DNA of 64,000 nt from Alicyclobacillus suci (GTDB lineage Bacteria > Bacillota > Bacilli > Alicyclobacillales > Alicyclobacillaceae). The position numbers and the translations under genes are program-made. The DNA lies in the NCBI RefSeq assembly GCF_017329615.1, contig NZ_JAFMTW010000013.1:1-64000 (forward strand), read 5' to 3'. The notes under the pieces were generated by a model. The model worked only from the letters and a program-made list of their open reading frames with translations. It did not search any database and was not told the DNA's origin. Shown piece by piece: positions 53,472 to 62,137 of the stretch (its first letter is position 1; every line of letters begins with the position of its first letter).

Positions 53472-54512
53472 TTACACACCCTTTTCCGACGATTCTTTCC
53501 GACTCGCTAAAGTGTGTTGCTGGGGCTTTACCCCCTCCGCCCGAAACCATTCAATGGCCCGCATCAGTGCGTCTTCAACAGGCGTTTGTGGGAGTCCCAA
53601 TTCCCGAACGGCCTTCTCCGCCGTAAAGTACATCGGAACTTTTGCCAACTTCACACCAGCTACCGGGGCCCGCGGCGATTTCGCCAACAACGGAGATAAC
53701 ATATACTCATCAATCCCGGCCACCAAATACGCGAACCAAAAAGGGATTTTCAAAGATGGTGGCTTCCTGCCAGAAAGTCGGGCCACGGTGGCGACGAGAT
53801 CGCCAAAGTGCATATTTTGGTTGCCCAATATGTACCGTTCCCCTCGGGCGCCCTTCTCGTACGCCAGCAAATGGCCTGCCGCGACGTCCTCCACGGCCAC
53901 CAAATTCAAACCTGTCTCGACATAGCCAGGCATCTTACCGAGCATCGTATCCAAGACAATCCGACCTGTCGGCGTCGGTTTGACATCCCACGGTCCAACC
54001 GGTGTCGACGGATTGACAATCACAATGTCCATGCCGCCACGTGCGGCATCCAAGACCAATGATTCGGCCAGTACCTTTGTCTTTTTGTACACACTATGAA
54101 CCTTGTCCGGATTGACAAAACGCGACTCATCCGCCGGTTTTCCGTCGTCGCGCAATCCAACCGCCGCCGTGCTGCTCGTGTACACAAGGCGTGGCCCCCC
54201 TGCTTTACGAACGGCATCGAGCACCCGCTTTGTCCCCTCTACGTTGACCGCATGCATAATGGCCGTATCGCGCCTGTCCAACGAGTAATGCGCGGCCACG
54301 TGAAAAACCGCGTCGCACCCCGCCACAGCTGCCTCCAGCCCTTGTCCTGTGGCCAAATCTCCGACAGCCACCTCAATGCCCTGTGCGCCAAGTCTGTCCG
54401 CGTGCTGTTCTGGAGAACGCACGAGCGCGCGCACAGAGTGCCCGGATGACCGCAGCGCAACCGCGACATGATAGCCGACAAATCCCGTAGCACCGGTCAC
54501 CAACGCACGCAC
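53472..54512 (-). CDS. hpnA: Hopanoid-associated sugar epimerase HpnA
   Basis: A 346-residue extended SDR like the HpnA proteins found in hopanoid clusters. NAD(P) site RALVTGATGFVGYHVAVAL; catalytic Thr/Ser in VYTSSTAAVG and Tyr-x3-Lys in VHSVYKKTKVLAE; NPSTPVGPWDVKPTPTGRIV is the HpnA-specific loop. The start is GTG 54512 after AGGGAGGGG; it overlaps the hpnG end by 16 bases. The exact reaction is not settled in the literature I know; the name comes from the cluster. Confidence 0.9.
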   Translation of the reverse strand: MRALVTGATGFVGYHVAVALRSSGHSVRALVRSPEQHADRLGAQGIEVAVGDLATGQGLEAAVAGCDAVFHVAAHYSLDRRDTAIMHAVNVEGTKRVLDAVRKAGGPRLVYTSSTAAVGLRDDGKPADESRFVNPDKVHSVYKKTKVLAESLVLDAARGGMDIVIVNPSTPVGPWDVKPTPTGRIVLDTMLGKMPGYVETGLNLVAVEDVAAGHLLAYEKGARGERYILGNQNMHFGDLVATVARLSGRKPPSLKIPFWFAYLVAGIDEYMLSPLLAKSPRAPVAGVKLAKVPMYFTAEKAVRELGLPQTPVEDALMRAIEWFRAEGVKPQQHTLASRKESSEKGV

Positions 54513-55171
54513 GAAAGTCCCCTCCCTATCGCTTGCAATACGCGTCTGGCCGTAAGCGCCCGATATGGTAACAGAGCAGCTTGCGGCCACCCACGCGGGT
54601 TGCGCCACTGCGGAAGCAAATCGCGCGCCTCGTCCAGCACCACCCGCACAATGGCCGCGGGTACGCCATACGACTGCGCGACCTCGCACCAAGCGTAGCT
54701 TTCTTGATCTACCGAATTGGCGCCATACCGCGTCGCCAACGCCTGTTTCTCCGCCGGCGACGCAGCGACGGTTTCAACAGAGACCATAGCGCCGCCAGAA
54801 TTGATTGGCGCGCTATACGGCGCGAGCAGTCGAGACTGCGCCGTCACACGCGCCTGAATCTCGCTGACAACGGACTCTGGCAGTTCACGCGTGACTAGCG
54901 ATTCGGCCCCGCCCCCGCGGTACAAAGTAGCTGGAATCACCACCGTCCGGCGCGTCAGCGTCGCATCCAACGCGCCACACAAACCGATACCAACCACGAA
55001 GCGCGGGCGATATTTCCGAATCAGAATTTCCGATTGCCTACGAGCAGACTCCGGCCCGATGCCCGTGACCTCCACGCGCCAACGGCCCGCGTCCTCTCGT
55101 TGTAACGACGCAAACGCGCTAGCCTCAAACCGCATGGCGGCCAACACGAGAACAACATCAGACACGGTCAA
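54497..55171 (-). CDS. hpnG: Hopanoid-associated nucleoside phosphorylase HpnG
   Basis: A 224-residue protein of the MTA/SAH-nucleosidase (PNP/UDP) fold. In the hopanoid pathway HpnG removes adenine from adenosylhopane to give ribosylhopane. Visible marks: VLAAMRFEASAF at the start, VVGIGLCGALDATL, and SVDQESYAWCEVAQSYGVPAAIVRVVLDEA, the family active-site block with the Glu and Asp. It begins at TTG 55171 directly after the hpnH stop, or GTG 55165; no clear ribosome site, so translation probably couples to hpnH. It follows HpnH, its pathway predecessor, in the operon. Confidence 0.87.
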   Translation of the reverse strand: MTVSDVVLVLAAMRFEASAFASLQREDAGRWRVEVTGIGPESARRQSEILIRKYRPRFVVGIGLCGALDATLTRRTVVIPATLYRGGGAESLVTRELPESVVSEIQARVTAQSRLLAPYSAPINSGGAMVSVETVAASPAEKQALATRYGANSVDQESYAWCEVAQSYGVPAAIVRVVLDEARDLLPQWRNPRGWPQAALLPYRALTARRVLQAIGRGLSCVRW

Positions 55172-56182
55172 TTATGAGGCGAAGAACCAGCGGACCAAAC
55201 GCCACGTGTCCTTCGGAGTCATTGCGCCTACAGCAGATGCTTCATAGCCACTGTGCATCATGCAGCTCGCACAACGCGGATTTTCGCCATAACCGAATTC
55301 TTCCCAGTTTGTCTGATTCATCATCTCTTCAAACGTGTCATAATGCCCGTCTGTCAAGAGATAGCAGGGACCCTTCCACCCCTTCGGATTGCGTGTCGGG
55401 TTCCCCCACGGCGTGCAACGCAAATCCTTCTTGCCGAGTAAGAAGTCAAAATACATTGGCGTATCATAAAAGCGAACTTTGCCCTTGGCGTTGTCGAGGA
55501 TTTCCTGCACAAGCGCATTGACTTCCTTGCGATGCAGGAAGATATCGCTATGAGATGGATCCACCTCTTCATAGGTGAAAGCTGGCGAGAGAATGCTGTT
55601 GTCAACGCCGATTTCCATCAGCTCTTGCAGCAGTTCTGCCGTATCTTTGGCGGATGCGCCTTTGTATAAAGTCGTGTTGGTCGCTACGCGGAAGCCGCGT
55701 TCTTTCGCGGCCTTGATACCCTTAATGACGATATCGTAGACGCCCTTGCGCTCGACCATTTTATCGTGGTGTTCCCGTTTGCCATCGAGGTGAAAAACGA
55801 ACGTAAACCGAGGATCGGGCTCAAGCTTGTCGAGCACGCGGTGCAACAAAATCCCGTTTGTGCACAACATCGTCAATTTTTTACGCGCAAGCATCCCTTT
55901 GACGATGTCGACGATTTCTGGGTGGACGAGTGGTTCGCCGCCAGCAATGGAGACAGCAGGTGCCCCGCATTCGTCAACCGCCGCAAAGCACTCTTCGGCA
56001 CTCAGGCGCATTTTGAGGACTTCCGGCGCCTGCCGAATTTTCCCGCAGCCAGTGCAAGTGAGGTTGCACATCTCCGTCGGCTCCAACATGAGAACCATGG
56101 GGAAACGCTTGTTGCCTTTGACTTTTTGTTTCATGATGTACTTCGCCATATCGATTGTCAGTCCAAGCGGTTGTCTTGCCAC
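55172..56182 (-). CDS. hpnH: Adenosyl-hopene transferase HpnH (radical SAM)
   Basis: A 336-residue radical SAM enzyme that adds the 5'-deoxyadenosyl group to hopene, the first side-chain step. The cluster motif is C-x3-C-x2-C at Cys39, Cys43 and Cys46 (CNLTCTGCGK), followed by VSIAGGEPLVHPEI. The C-terminus holds RCTPWGNPTRNPKGW and the Cys-rich GENPRCASCMMHSGYE, usual for HpnH. GTG 56182 has GGAGGGG upstream and gives the usual family N-terminus; the open frame further upstream is not conserved-looking. Confidence 0.93.
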   Translation of the reverse strand: MARQPLGLTIDMAKYIMKQKVKGNKRFPMVLMLEPTEMCNLTCTGCGKIRQAPEVLKMRLSAEECFAAVDECGAPAVSIAGGEPLVHPEIVDIVKGMLARKKLTMLCTNGILLHRVLDKLEPDPRFTFVFHLDGKREHHDKMVERKGVYDIVIKGIKAAKERGFRVATNTTLYKGASAKDTAELLQELMEIGVDNSILSPAFTYEEVDPSHSDIFLHRKEVNALVQEILDNAKGKVRFYDTPMYFDFLLGKKDLRCTPWGNPTRNPKGWKGPCYLLTDGHYDTFEEMMNQTNWEEFGYGENPRCASCMMHSGYEASAVGAMTPKDTWRLVRWFFAS

Positions 56183-56306
56183 AAATATCCCCTCCAACAC
56201 AATATCGTCTGTCATGAGATGATCCTTGTGAAGCCAGAAACAACACAAATGTCGGCACGTCGTCCGCAACCGAAACAAATCAATTGTAGTCTTTTTTACC
56301 AGAGAT

Positions 56307-57404
56307 TCAAAACTGACGCCCACGACCATGAAGTGTTTGAACAAACGCTTCATGTCCACGAGACTCCAGCCACAGTTTCAATCGCCCACCGACGACAACC
56401 GGCCGTGTCCGCAAATCACCCCACGTTCTCGATCCGGTCAAGGCCAATAAGGTACGCATCCCCCAGTGCAACTCTTCCAAGTAACGAATCACGGCCTCGT
56501 CCCCATCCGGTTCACCGAGTAGGCGCACAAGTGGACCTGCAATGCCAACCGCCTTAGCGCCAAGTGCCATCGCTTTGACAATTTCATCAGCCGCGCGAAT
56601 TCCACCAGACGCAATCACATGCGTATCCGACGGCACCACGTGCACGACCTCGGACAGCGTCGCAGCCGTCGAAATCCCCCAATTCATCCACTGCTGTGTC
56701 AGTTGCATATTGCGACGCCAAGCTTCCACAGCAATGAAGTTGGTGCCACCCCGTCCGCCGACGTCGATGGCGCGCACGCCGACATCGACAAATTGCCGTG
56801 CCTCTTGTGCGGCAATGCCCTGACCGACCTCTTTAGCAATCACCGGGACATCGACAGCCTCAACAACTTCCGCCAACCGCGACAACGCTCCCCGGAAGTC
56901 CCTATCACCTTCCGCCATGAACAGCTCCTGAGCGACGTTAAAATGTACTTGTAGAAGCTGCGCGCCAATTAAATCGACGGCCGCCTGTGCCACATCAGAT
57001 GCAGTGCCCATGCCGACGTTGGCAAGCAAAACCCCGTTTGGATGCTGTTCGCGCACGACGCTGTAGGTGTAAGCGACGTCTGGATTTTTCAAGGCGGCCG
57101 TCTCTGATCCGACGGCCATCGCAAGCCCGAACCGACGCGCGATGGCCGCGAGACGCCGATTAATCTCGTACACCTCGTCGGCGCCACCCGTCATCGCATT
57201 GATGATAACTGGTGACGGCAGCGAGAACCCACACAATTCAGTTTGCAGTGAAATCTCGTCCCACGCGAGCTCCGGCGCGCAGTTTGGCAACAGTGTCACA
57301 TCTTCAAACCAGGTTGACGACGCCTGATTATCTCCGAGCGTACGCACGGCCGACACGTGCTCAATCTTACGCTGTTCACGTCCTTGTTCCATCGTCTTGG
57401 CCAT
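56307..57404 (-). CDS. fni: Type 2 isopentenyl-diphosphate delta-isomerase
   Basis: A 365-residue FMN enzyme interconverting IPP and DMAPP, which supplies the prenyl chain. Marks include RKIEHVSAV, FEDVTLLPNCAPEL, IINAMTGGADEVYEINRRLA, GLAMAVGSETAAL, DVGGRGGTNFIAVEAWRR and VIASGGIRAADEIVKAMALGAKAVGIAGPL. ATG 57404 gives the usual start; ATG 57392 is also possible. It lies 76 bases after dxs and before hpnH on the same strand, so the isoprenoid and hopanoid genes look cotranscribed. Confidence 0.93.
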   Translation of the reverse strand: MAKTMEQGREQRKIEHVSAVRTLGDNQASSTWFEDVTLLPNCAPELAWDEISLQTELCGFSLPSPVIINAMTGGADEVYEINRRLAAIARRFGLAMAVGSETAALKNPDVAYTYSVVREQHPNGVLLANVGMGTASDVAQAAVDLIGAQLLQVHFNVAQELFMAEGDRDFRGALSRLAEVVEAVDVPVIAKEVGQGIAAQEARQFVDVGVRAIDVGGRGGTNFIAVEAWRRNMQLTQQWMNWGISTAATLSEVVHVVPSDTHVIASGGIRAADEIVKAMALGAKAVGIAGPLVRLLGEPDGDEAVIRYLEELHWGMRTLLALTGSRTWGDLRTRPVVVGGRLKLWLESRGHEAFVQTLHGRGRQF

Positions 57405-57480
57405 TTCATTTACCAACCCTTCTAGTGCAGGGACCGTGAGTCCGTAGAGAGCCACATCATGTCGCGGCCAGCCGCTCGTT

Positions 57481-59367
57481 TCAAATCCCCACCTCATCCA
57501 ATATATGCGACGCAGACGCCCGTCTGCCTACCAATTCCAAGACATCCTGAACAATCCCCGGAACATCTAGGCCCAAAAGGCTCAAAACCTCGTCGCGAGA
57601 CCCGTGCTCGACAAATTCGTCCTGGATGCCTTTGCGTTTCACGCGCGTATGAATATTGCTGTCAGCCAAAAGCTCCACAATAGCCGAACCGACGCCGCCA
57701 GCCAAAGCTGCTTCTTCGACAGTTAACACAGGTGTCCCGGTTTTGGCCAACTCCTTGATCAGAACCTCGTCGAGCGGCTTGACAAAGCGTAGATTGACTA
57801 CCGTTGCGTCTATCCCATGTTCCTTCTTCAAGACATCAGCCGCTTTCAGCGACGTATCTACCATGGTGCCCAAAGCGAGAATTGTTACATCACTGCCCTT
57901 GCGGACAATTTCCGCTTTACCCCGTTCCATCATCTTAAAATCAGAATCCATCTGCACACCGATGCCATCCGCTCGTGGATAGCGAACCGCCACAGGCCCG
58001 TCCCACTGGATGCTCGTGTACAGCATGTGCCGCAACTCGTTTTCATCCTTCGGCATCATGATGGTCATACCCGGAATCGCACGCAAATACGCCAAATCAA
58101 AAACGCCTTGGTGTGTCTCTCCATCCGGCCCGACAATGCCAGCCCTATCGACGGCCAACACGACGGGCAAATGCTGAATGCCAATATCGTGGATGGTCTG
58201 GTCGTACGCGCGCTGTAAAAACGTCGAGTAGACAGCAAACACGGGTTTCTTGCCGTTGGCGGCCAACCCAGCACAAAATGTCGCCGCATGCTGTTCAGCG
58301 ATACCTACATCAAAACAGCGGTCTGGGAAACGTTGTTGAAATGCCGTCAAGCCACTGCCCGACAACATTGCTGGCGTCACAGCCACAATCCGCTCATCTT
58401 GCTCAGCCAGTTCCATCATCGTCTCGGCAAACACATTGGTATAAGACGGCGCTTTTTTCGCCTTGTTGCTCGAAGGCCAAGCATGCCACTTATCCGGTGC
58501 ATTTTCCGCCGCTGAATACCCTTTTCCCTTTTGCGTCAGCGTGTGAACGAGTACTGGACCCTTGAGTTCCTTCGCCCGCTCCAATACCGAAATCAACTGC
58601 AAAAGGTCATGACCATCTACGGGCCCCAAATACTTAAACCCAAAACACTCAAACACGCTGATGGGCAAAATGACATGTCGCGCCGCATCTTTCACTCTGT
58701 CGAGCATTTTGGTGACCTTTTCACCAACGGTGTGCAATTGCCGTAAGGTCTGATCAATCTCTGCTTTTGCCCGCATATAAGCCGGGTCGGAACGCAATCT
58801 CGTCAGGTATTTAGATATGGCACCGACGTTCTGGGAAATCGACATTTCATTATCATTTAAAACAACCAATAAATCCGTTCCAAGATCCCCAGCGTGGTTC
58901 ATGGCCTCCATCGCCATGCCCCCAGTCAGTGCACCGTCGCCAATCACTGCAGCGACATGATAATGTTCCTGCGAGAGATCACGTGCAACCGCCATACCTA
59001 AGGCAGCAGAGATAGACGTACTAGAGTGTCCTGCTCCAAATACGTCATGAGGACTTTCGCTTCGCTTCAGAAATCCTGCCATACCGCCTAATTTACGCAG
59101 CGTGGCAAACTGGTCTCGCCGACCGGTCAATAGTTTGTGAACGTACCCTTGGTGGCCCACGTCCCAAATCATTTTGTCCGTGGGACTATCAAACACCCGA
59201 TGCAGTGCGATAGTCAGCTCGACGACGCCCATACTGGCGCCAAAGTGGCCACCCGTCCTCGATATGGACTCTACTAGAAATTCTCGAATCTCTTGCGCCA
59301 ACGTCAAAAGTTGGTCTTCCGTCAACGTCTTTAAATGCTTTGGGTCGCGAATCGAATCGAGTAGCGT
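57481..59367 (-). CDS. dxs: 1-deoxy-D-xylulose-5-phosphate synthase
   Basis: A 628-residue thiamine-diphosphate enzyme joining pyruvate and glyceraldehyde 3-phosphate, the entry to the MEP pathway. The ThDP site GDGALTGGMAMEAMNHAG...VLNDNEMSIS, the catalytic His in SRTGGHFGASMGVVEL, and the transketolase parts DVGIAEQHAATFCAGLA are intact. The first canonical start in frame is TTG 59325, but family homology (LLDSIRDPKHLKTLTEDQ) runs 14 codons further to ACG 59367. This ACG sits exactly 7 bases after GAGGTG and an in-frame TAA lies five codons upstream. I take ACG (an ATG one base changed) as the real or former start. First gene of the hopanoid operon. Confidence 0.92.
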   Translation of the reverse strand, partial: TLLDSIRDPKHLKTLTEDQLLTLAQEIREFLVESISRTGGHFGASMGVVELTIALHRVFDSPTDKMIWDVGHQGYVHKLLTGRRDQFATLRKLGGMAGFLKRSESPHDVFGAGHSSTSISAALGMAVARDLSQEHYHVAAVIGDGALTGGMAMEAMNHAGDLGTDLLVVLNDNEMSISQNVGAISKYLTRLRSDPAYMRAKAEIDQTLRQLHTVGEKVTKMLDRVKDAARHVILPISVFECFGFKYLGPVDGHDLLQLISVLERAKELKGPVLVHTLTQKGKGYSAAENAPDKWHAWPSSNKAKKAPSYTNVFAETMMELAEQDERIVAVTPAMLSGSGLTAFQQRFPDRCFDVGIAEQHAATFCAGLAANGKKPVFAVYSTFLQRAYDQTIHDIGIQHLPVVLAVDRAGIVGPDGETHQGVFDLAYLRAIPGMTIMMPKDENELRHMLYTSIQWDGPVAVRYPRADGIGVQMDSDFKMMERGKAEIVRKGSDVTILALGTMVDTSLKAADVLKKEHGIDATVVNLRFVKPLDEVLIKELAKTGTPVLTVEEAALAGGVGSAIVELLADSNIHTRVKRKGIQDEFVEHGSRDEVLSLLGLDVPGIVQDVLELVGRRASASHILDEVGI

Positions 59368-59883
59368 AAGACAACACCTCGATTACACTAGAATGAGACA
59401 TGCTTGTCACCGGTTGATTCGGCGAACATGTGCAGGTGAAACGTGGTGCCAATATTCGTCATCACCCCCTATGCGTAGCTCCATTCCAACGCCATTCTGG
59501 AAAACTCATATATTGTTCACATTTTAGGATACCAAAATTAGCCGAACCATAGCAAACGCACCGGGGTGCGAAATATTCGTTCACGTATATATTGCATGCG
59601 ATTTCCAATGTGCCGTGAATCTCCAACACGCGGCATTCCTGCCAGATAAGAATAGGGTATTCAACAACCTACATGCCCTTGCCATATTTATCTCATCCAA
59701 AATTAAATTATCCTTATCGAATGAGGACAGGCGCGAACCACAGTGTGCGAATTGTGGTGATATGCGAGGCTATCGTAAAAAGGTCATGAAAAAAAGTATC
59801 TCAACGGTGACAAGACTCATGCAAGAAATCTCGTCCGTTTATTGAGGAAGATTGATTCGAGCGTAATTTGATGAAACGAATGC
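59368..59883. other. Intergenic region upstream of dxs
   Basis: No supported gene in 516 bases. It must hold the promoter of the whole isoprenoid-hopanoid operon; the minus strand has TAAAAT at 59526-59521 as a candidate -10, but no good -35 at 17 bases. A 76-codon plus-strand frame at 59615-59845 has no ribosome site or family resemblance. Confidence 0.4.
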
Positions 59884-60531
59884 TTACTCCTTCGACAATC
59901 GGCCAGTATCGAATTCGTCCCGCTTGGTTCTCAAGAAACGGCGTTGATGCTCCATGCAGTATCGGATGAGCGCTTCGTCACTCGGGTGAACCTGCTGAAA
60001 CTGCACGCCCAACACAACCATATCCCCTGCAACGCCTTCCCTGGTGACTTCCCCTTCAAATGAAACGGTGACAGCACCTCTTTCAAGTGGCAGTGTCAAT
60101 TCCCCCGCCAACTCGTCGCCGATATGAAGGCGCGCATGTGTCATTGCAGCGCGAAATCCACCGGCGCTCAAATCGAGCAGATTGACCTCAAACCAATCTG
60201 TGTGAGCTGTGGTCACGCGTGCGCGAAGCGTCACTGGCACGCGAAAGCTTTGCCTGCGCTGCGCTTTGGAGATTTGCGAAGGCTGCGGTTTTTCAACAAT
60301 GATGAGCGGAGTGCGTCCGGCGATTTGCTCACGAACGCTCGTTTCAAACGAAAAATAGGCCGTATGCACGTAACCAATGATGACGCGAGTCCCCGGTGTG
60401 AGCAAAATTGGATAGCCATTATGATCATACGGGACCGTGAGGATTAACGCATCTTCCTCCACGTCTGCAACTTTCACTGGATATCCTTCCTCGGCCTCAG
60501 ATTCAACAATTGTGATTACGACGTCTTGCAA
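59884..60531 (-). CDS. PilZ-domain cyclic-di-GMP binding protein (YpfA/YcgR-like)
   Basis: A 215-residue protein with an N-terminal YcgR-type barrel (about 1-85) and a C-terminal PilZ domain. The c-di-GMP site is RRQSFRVPV (R-x3-R) plus LDLSAGGFRAAM (D-x-S-x-x-G-x). Bacillus YpfA/DgrA of the same layout slows flagellar rotation on binding c-di-GMP. TTG 60531 is the first formal start but has a weak ribosome site; CTG 60546, 6 bases after AGAGAGTGA, would add LYPTK, which fits the family start. No motility genes are in the window. Confidence 0.85.
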   Translation of the reverse strand: MQDVVITIVESEAEEGYPVKVADVEEDALILTVPYDHNGYPILLTPGTRVIIGYVHTAYFSFETSVREQIAGRTPLIIVEKPQPSQISKAQRRQSFRVPVTLRARVTTAHTDWFEVNLLDLSAGGFRAAMTHARLHIGDELAGELTLPLERGAVTVSFEGEVTREGVAGDMVVLGVQFQQVHPSDEALIRYCMEHQRRFLRTKRDEFDTGRLSKE

Positions 60532-60739
60532 CTTAGTCGGATACAGTGCTTATCACTCTCTTTTCAGCCAGGAGCGGCAGGGCGCCAGCACGTCATTGGC
60601 TCCGTATGTGCGCAACGCTCGCCCTGCTTCATGGCAAATCCTACTGACTTTCTTTTACCAAAACTATCTGGACGAAACAATAGTGATGGACAAAACAATA
60701 GAAAATATAAGCTTGCCTCACGACACGTGTAATGCTTCG

Positions 60740-61993
60740 TCAGCCTGCAGTGGCGCGACTTTCGGCTTCGTCCTGTACCGATATACCATCACGTGGCCGT
60801 GGTGGACGCTGATAATCGTCCTTTTCCAACAAAAAGGAGGCACAAGTCCCCCCGACAAGTCCCCAGAAAGGAGCACCAATGTGCACGATGGAAATACCTG
60901 AAATTGTAATCAAGAACGAGAATAACGCACTCTTTTTAAATTTCGACGCAAAACTGGCATGCAGAGAATCGGTGAGGACACTTATCATCGCGATTCCGCC
61001 GAGCATCTCAATGGTAGATGATGGAATCATCGTCGGAATCGATGCAGCTATAGGCGCAAATACGCCAAACAGTATCGACAAAACACCAAGTGTCACGGCG
61101 GCTGTATACCGAGACGATTTCGGACCGGATTCCGCTCCCGCAAGAAGCGCCGTCATGGGACCCGCCACACAGGACGTATGCGCGCCGAAAAACGCATTGA
61201 TGACTGATCCAATTCCGCTCCACCTCGTCATTGAGTTGATAGGCGGCGAATACGCTTCACTCTCCAGCACAGCAATACCTTGTGCATTTTGAATAGCAAC
61301 CACAGTCAAGACCAATGGCAAGACCAATTGTCCCATGGTCGCTAGATTCCACGCAGGCAAATACACATGCGGGGTCGCGATACCAAACGACACACCTTTG
61401 GCGTGCACGGAGTGTGTCAGAACTAAAATTACCGCGGTGATAACGATAGCACCAAGAATCGGTGGGAACTTTTTCGCCACGTTCGGATTGAATGATAACA
61501 ATAAATACGCAAGCAATGGGAGGCCGTTTAACAGTGGATTGTGAAGCACAGCCTGAATTAGTTGAATGCCAAATGGCAGGAGAACGCCGGAGACCATGCC
61601 CATCATGACAGGCATCGGCAATACGCGCATCACTTTCGCGACGACGCCGGAAATACCGAGCAGAAAAATGATGACGCCCGCGACAATATAAGCGCCGATG
61701 ACTTCGGAGAAAGCGTGGTGCACCAGTGTCGAACCAATCAGGACAGCACCAGGAATCGAAAATGCATACCCGATTGGTTGGCGAAATAGAAACGCTTGTA
61801 GGAGCGTCATGAGTCCTGGAATCGCATAAATGCCAAAGATCCAGGAAGTGACCTCCCCGGCAGATAGTTTACCTTCTGTGGCCGCCTGTAACACAATGAG
61901 CAACGGCCCGGTGACACCAAACAACCATGCCACCAATCCATTTGACAAACTCCCAAGCGAAATCTGCTTGGGGAATTCCCTGAGTGTTTGCAC
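60740..61993 (-). CDS. BenE-like benzoate/H+ symporter
   Basis: A 417-residue membrane protein with about 12 hydrophobic helices of the BenE family, which takes up benzoate and related aromatic acids. Marks: LVAWLFGVTGPLLIVLQAA, PIGYAFSIPGAVLIGS, FGAHTSCVAGPMTALLAG and IGAPFWGLVGGTCASFLL. GTG 61993 (VQTLREFPKQ) lies 7 bases after GATGAGG; TTG 61999 is too close to it. It is upstream of nothing on its strand, next to the LysR gene and ubiX-ubiD, so uptake of an aromatic acid followed by decarboxylation is a reasonable guess. Confidence 0.87.
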   Translation of the reverse strand: MQTLREFPKQISLGSLSNGLVAWLFGVTGPLLIVLQAATEGKLSAGEVTSWIFGIYAIPGLMTLLQAFLFRQPIGYAFSIPGAVLIGSTLVHHAFSEVIGAYIVAGVIIFLLGISGVVAKVMRVLPMPVMMGMVSGVLLPFGIQLIQAVLHNPLLNGLPLLAYLLLSFNPNVAKKFPPILGAIVITAVILVLTHSVHAKGVSFGIATPHVYLPAWNLATMGQLVLPLVLTVVAIQNAQGIAVLESEAYSPPINSMTRWSGIGSVINAFFGAHTSCVAGPMTALLAGAESGPKSSRYTAAVTLGVLSILFGVFAPIAASIPTMIPSSTIEMLGGIAMISVLTDSLHASFASKFKKSALFSFLITISGISIVHIGAPFWGLVGGTCASFLLEKDDYQRPPRPRDGISVQDEAESRATAG

Positions 61994-62137
61994 AAGCAAA
62001 CCTCATCCCTCCCTCAATACCGGAAACAAACCGGAAATTTCGTGTACCGAAATTTGATTGTAACAAACCGAGGAAATGTTTCAAGATTTTGAAACCGCTT
62101 GCTCATCTATTTTCCGCAAAATCAAGTGGCGTCCGTC

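Noticed and set aside
55766-56557. 263-codon plus-strand frame opposite hpnH and fni
   Set aside because: It spans two convincing minus-strand genes and has no recognisable domain or ribosome site.
59615-59845. 76-codon plus-strand frame upstream of dxs, with a C-x-x-C pair
   Set aside because: No ribosome site, no known domain, AT-rich random look; kept only as part of the intergenic entry.
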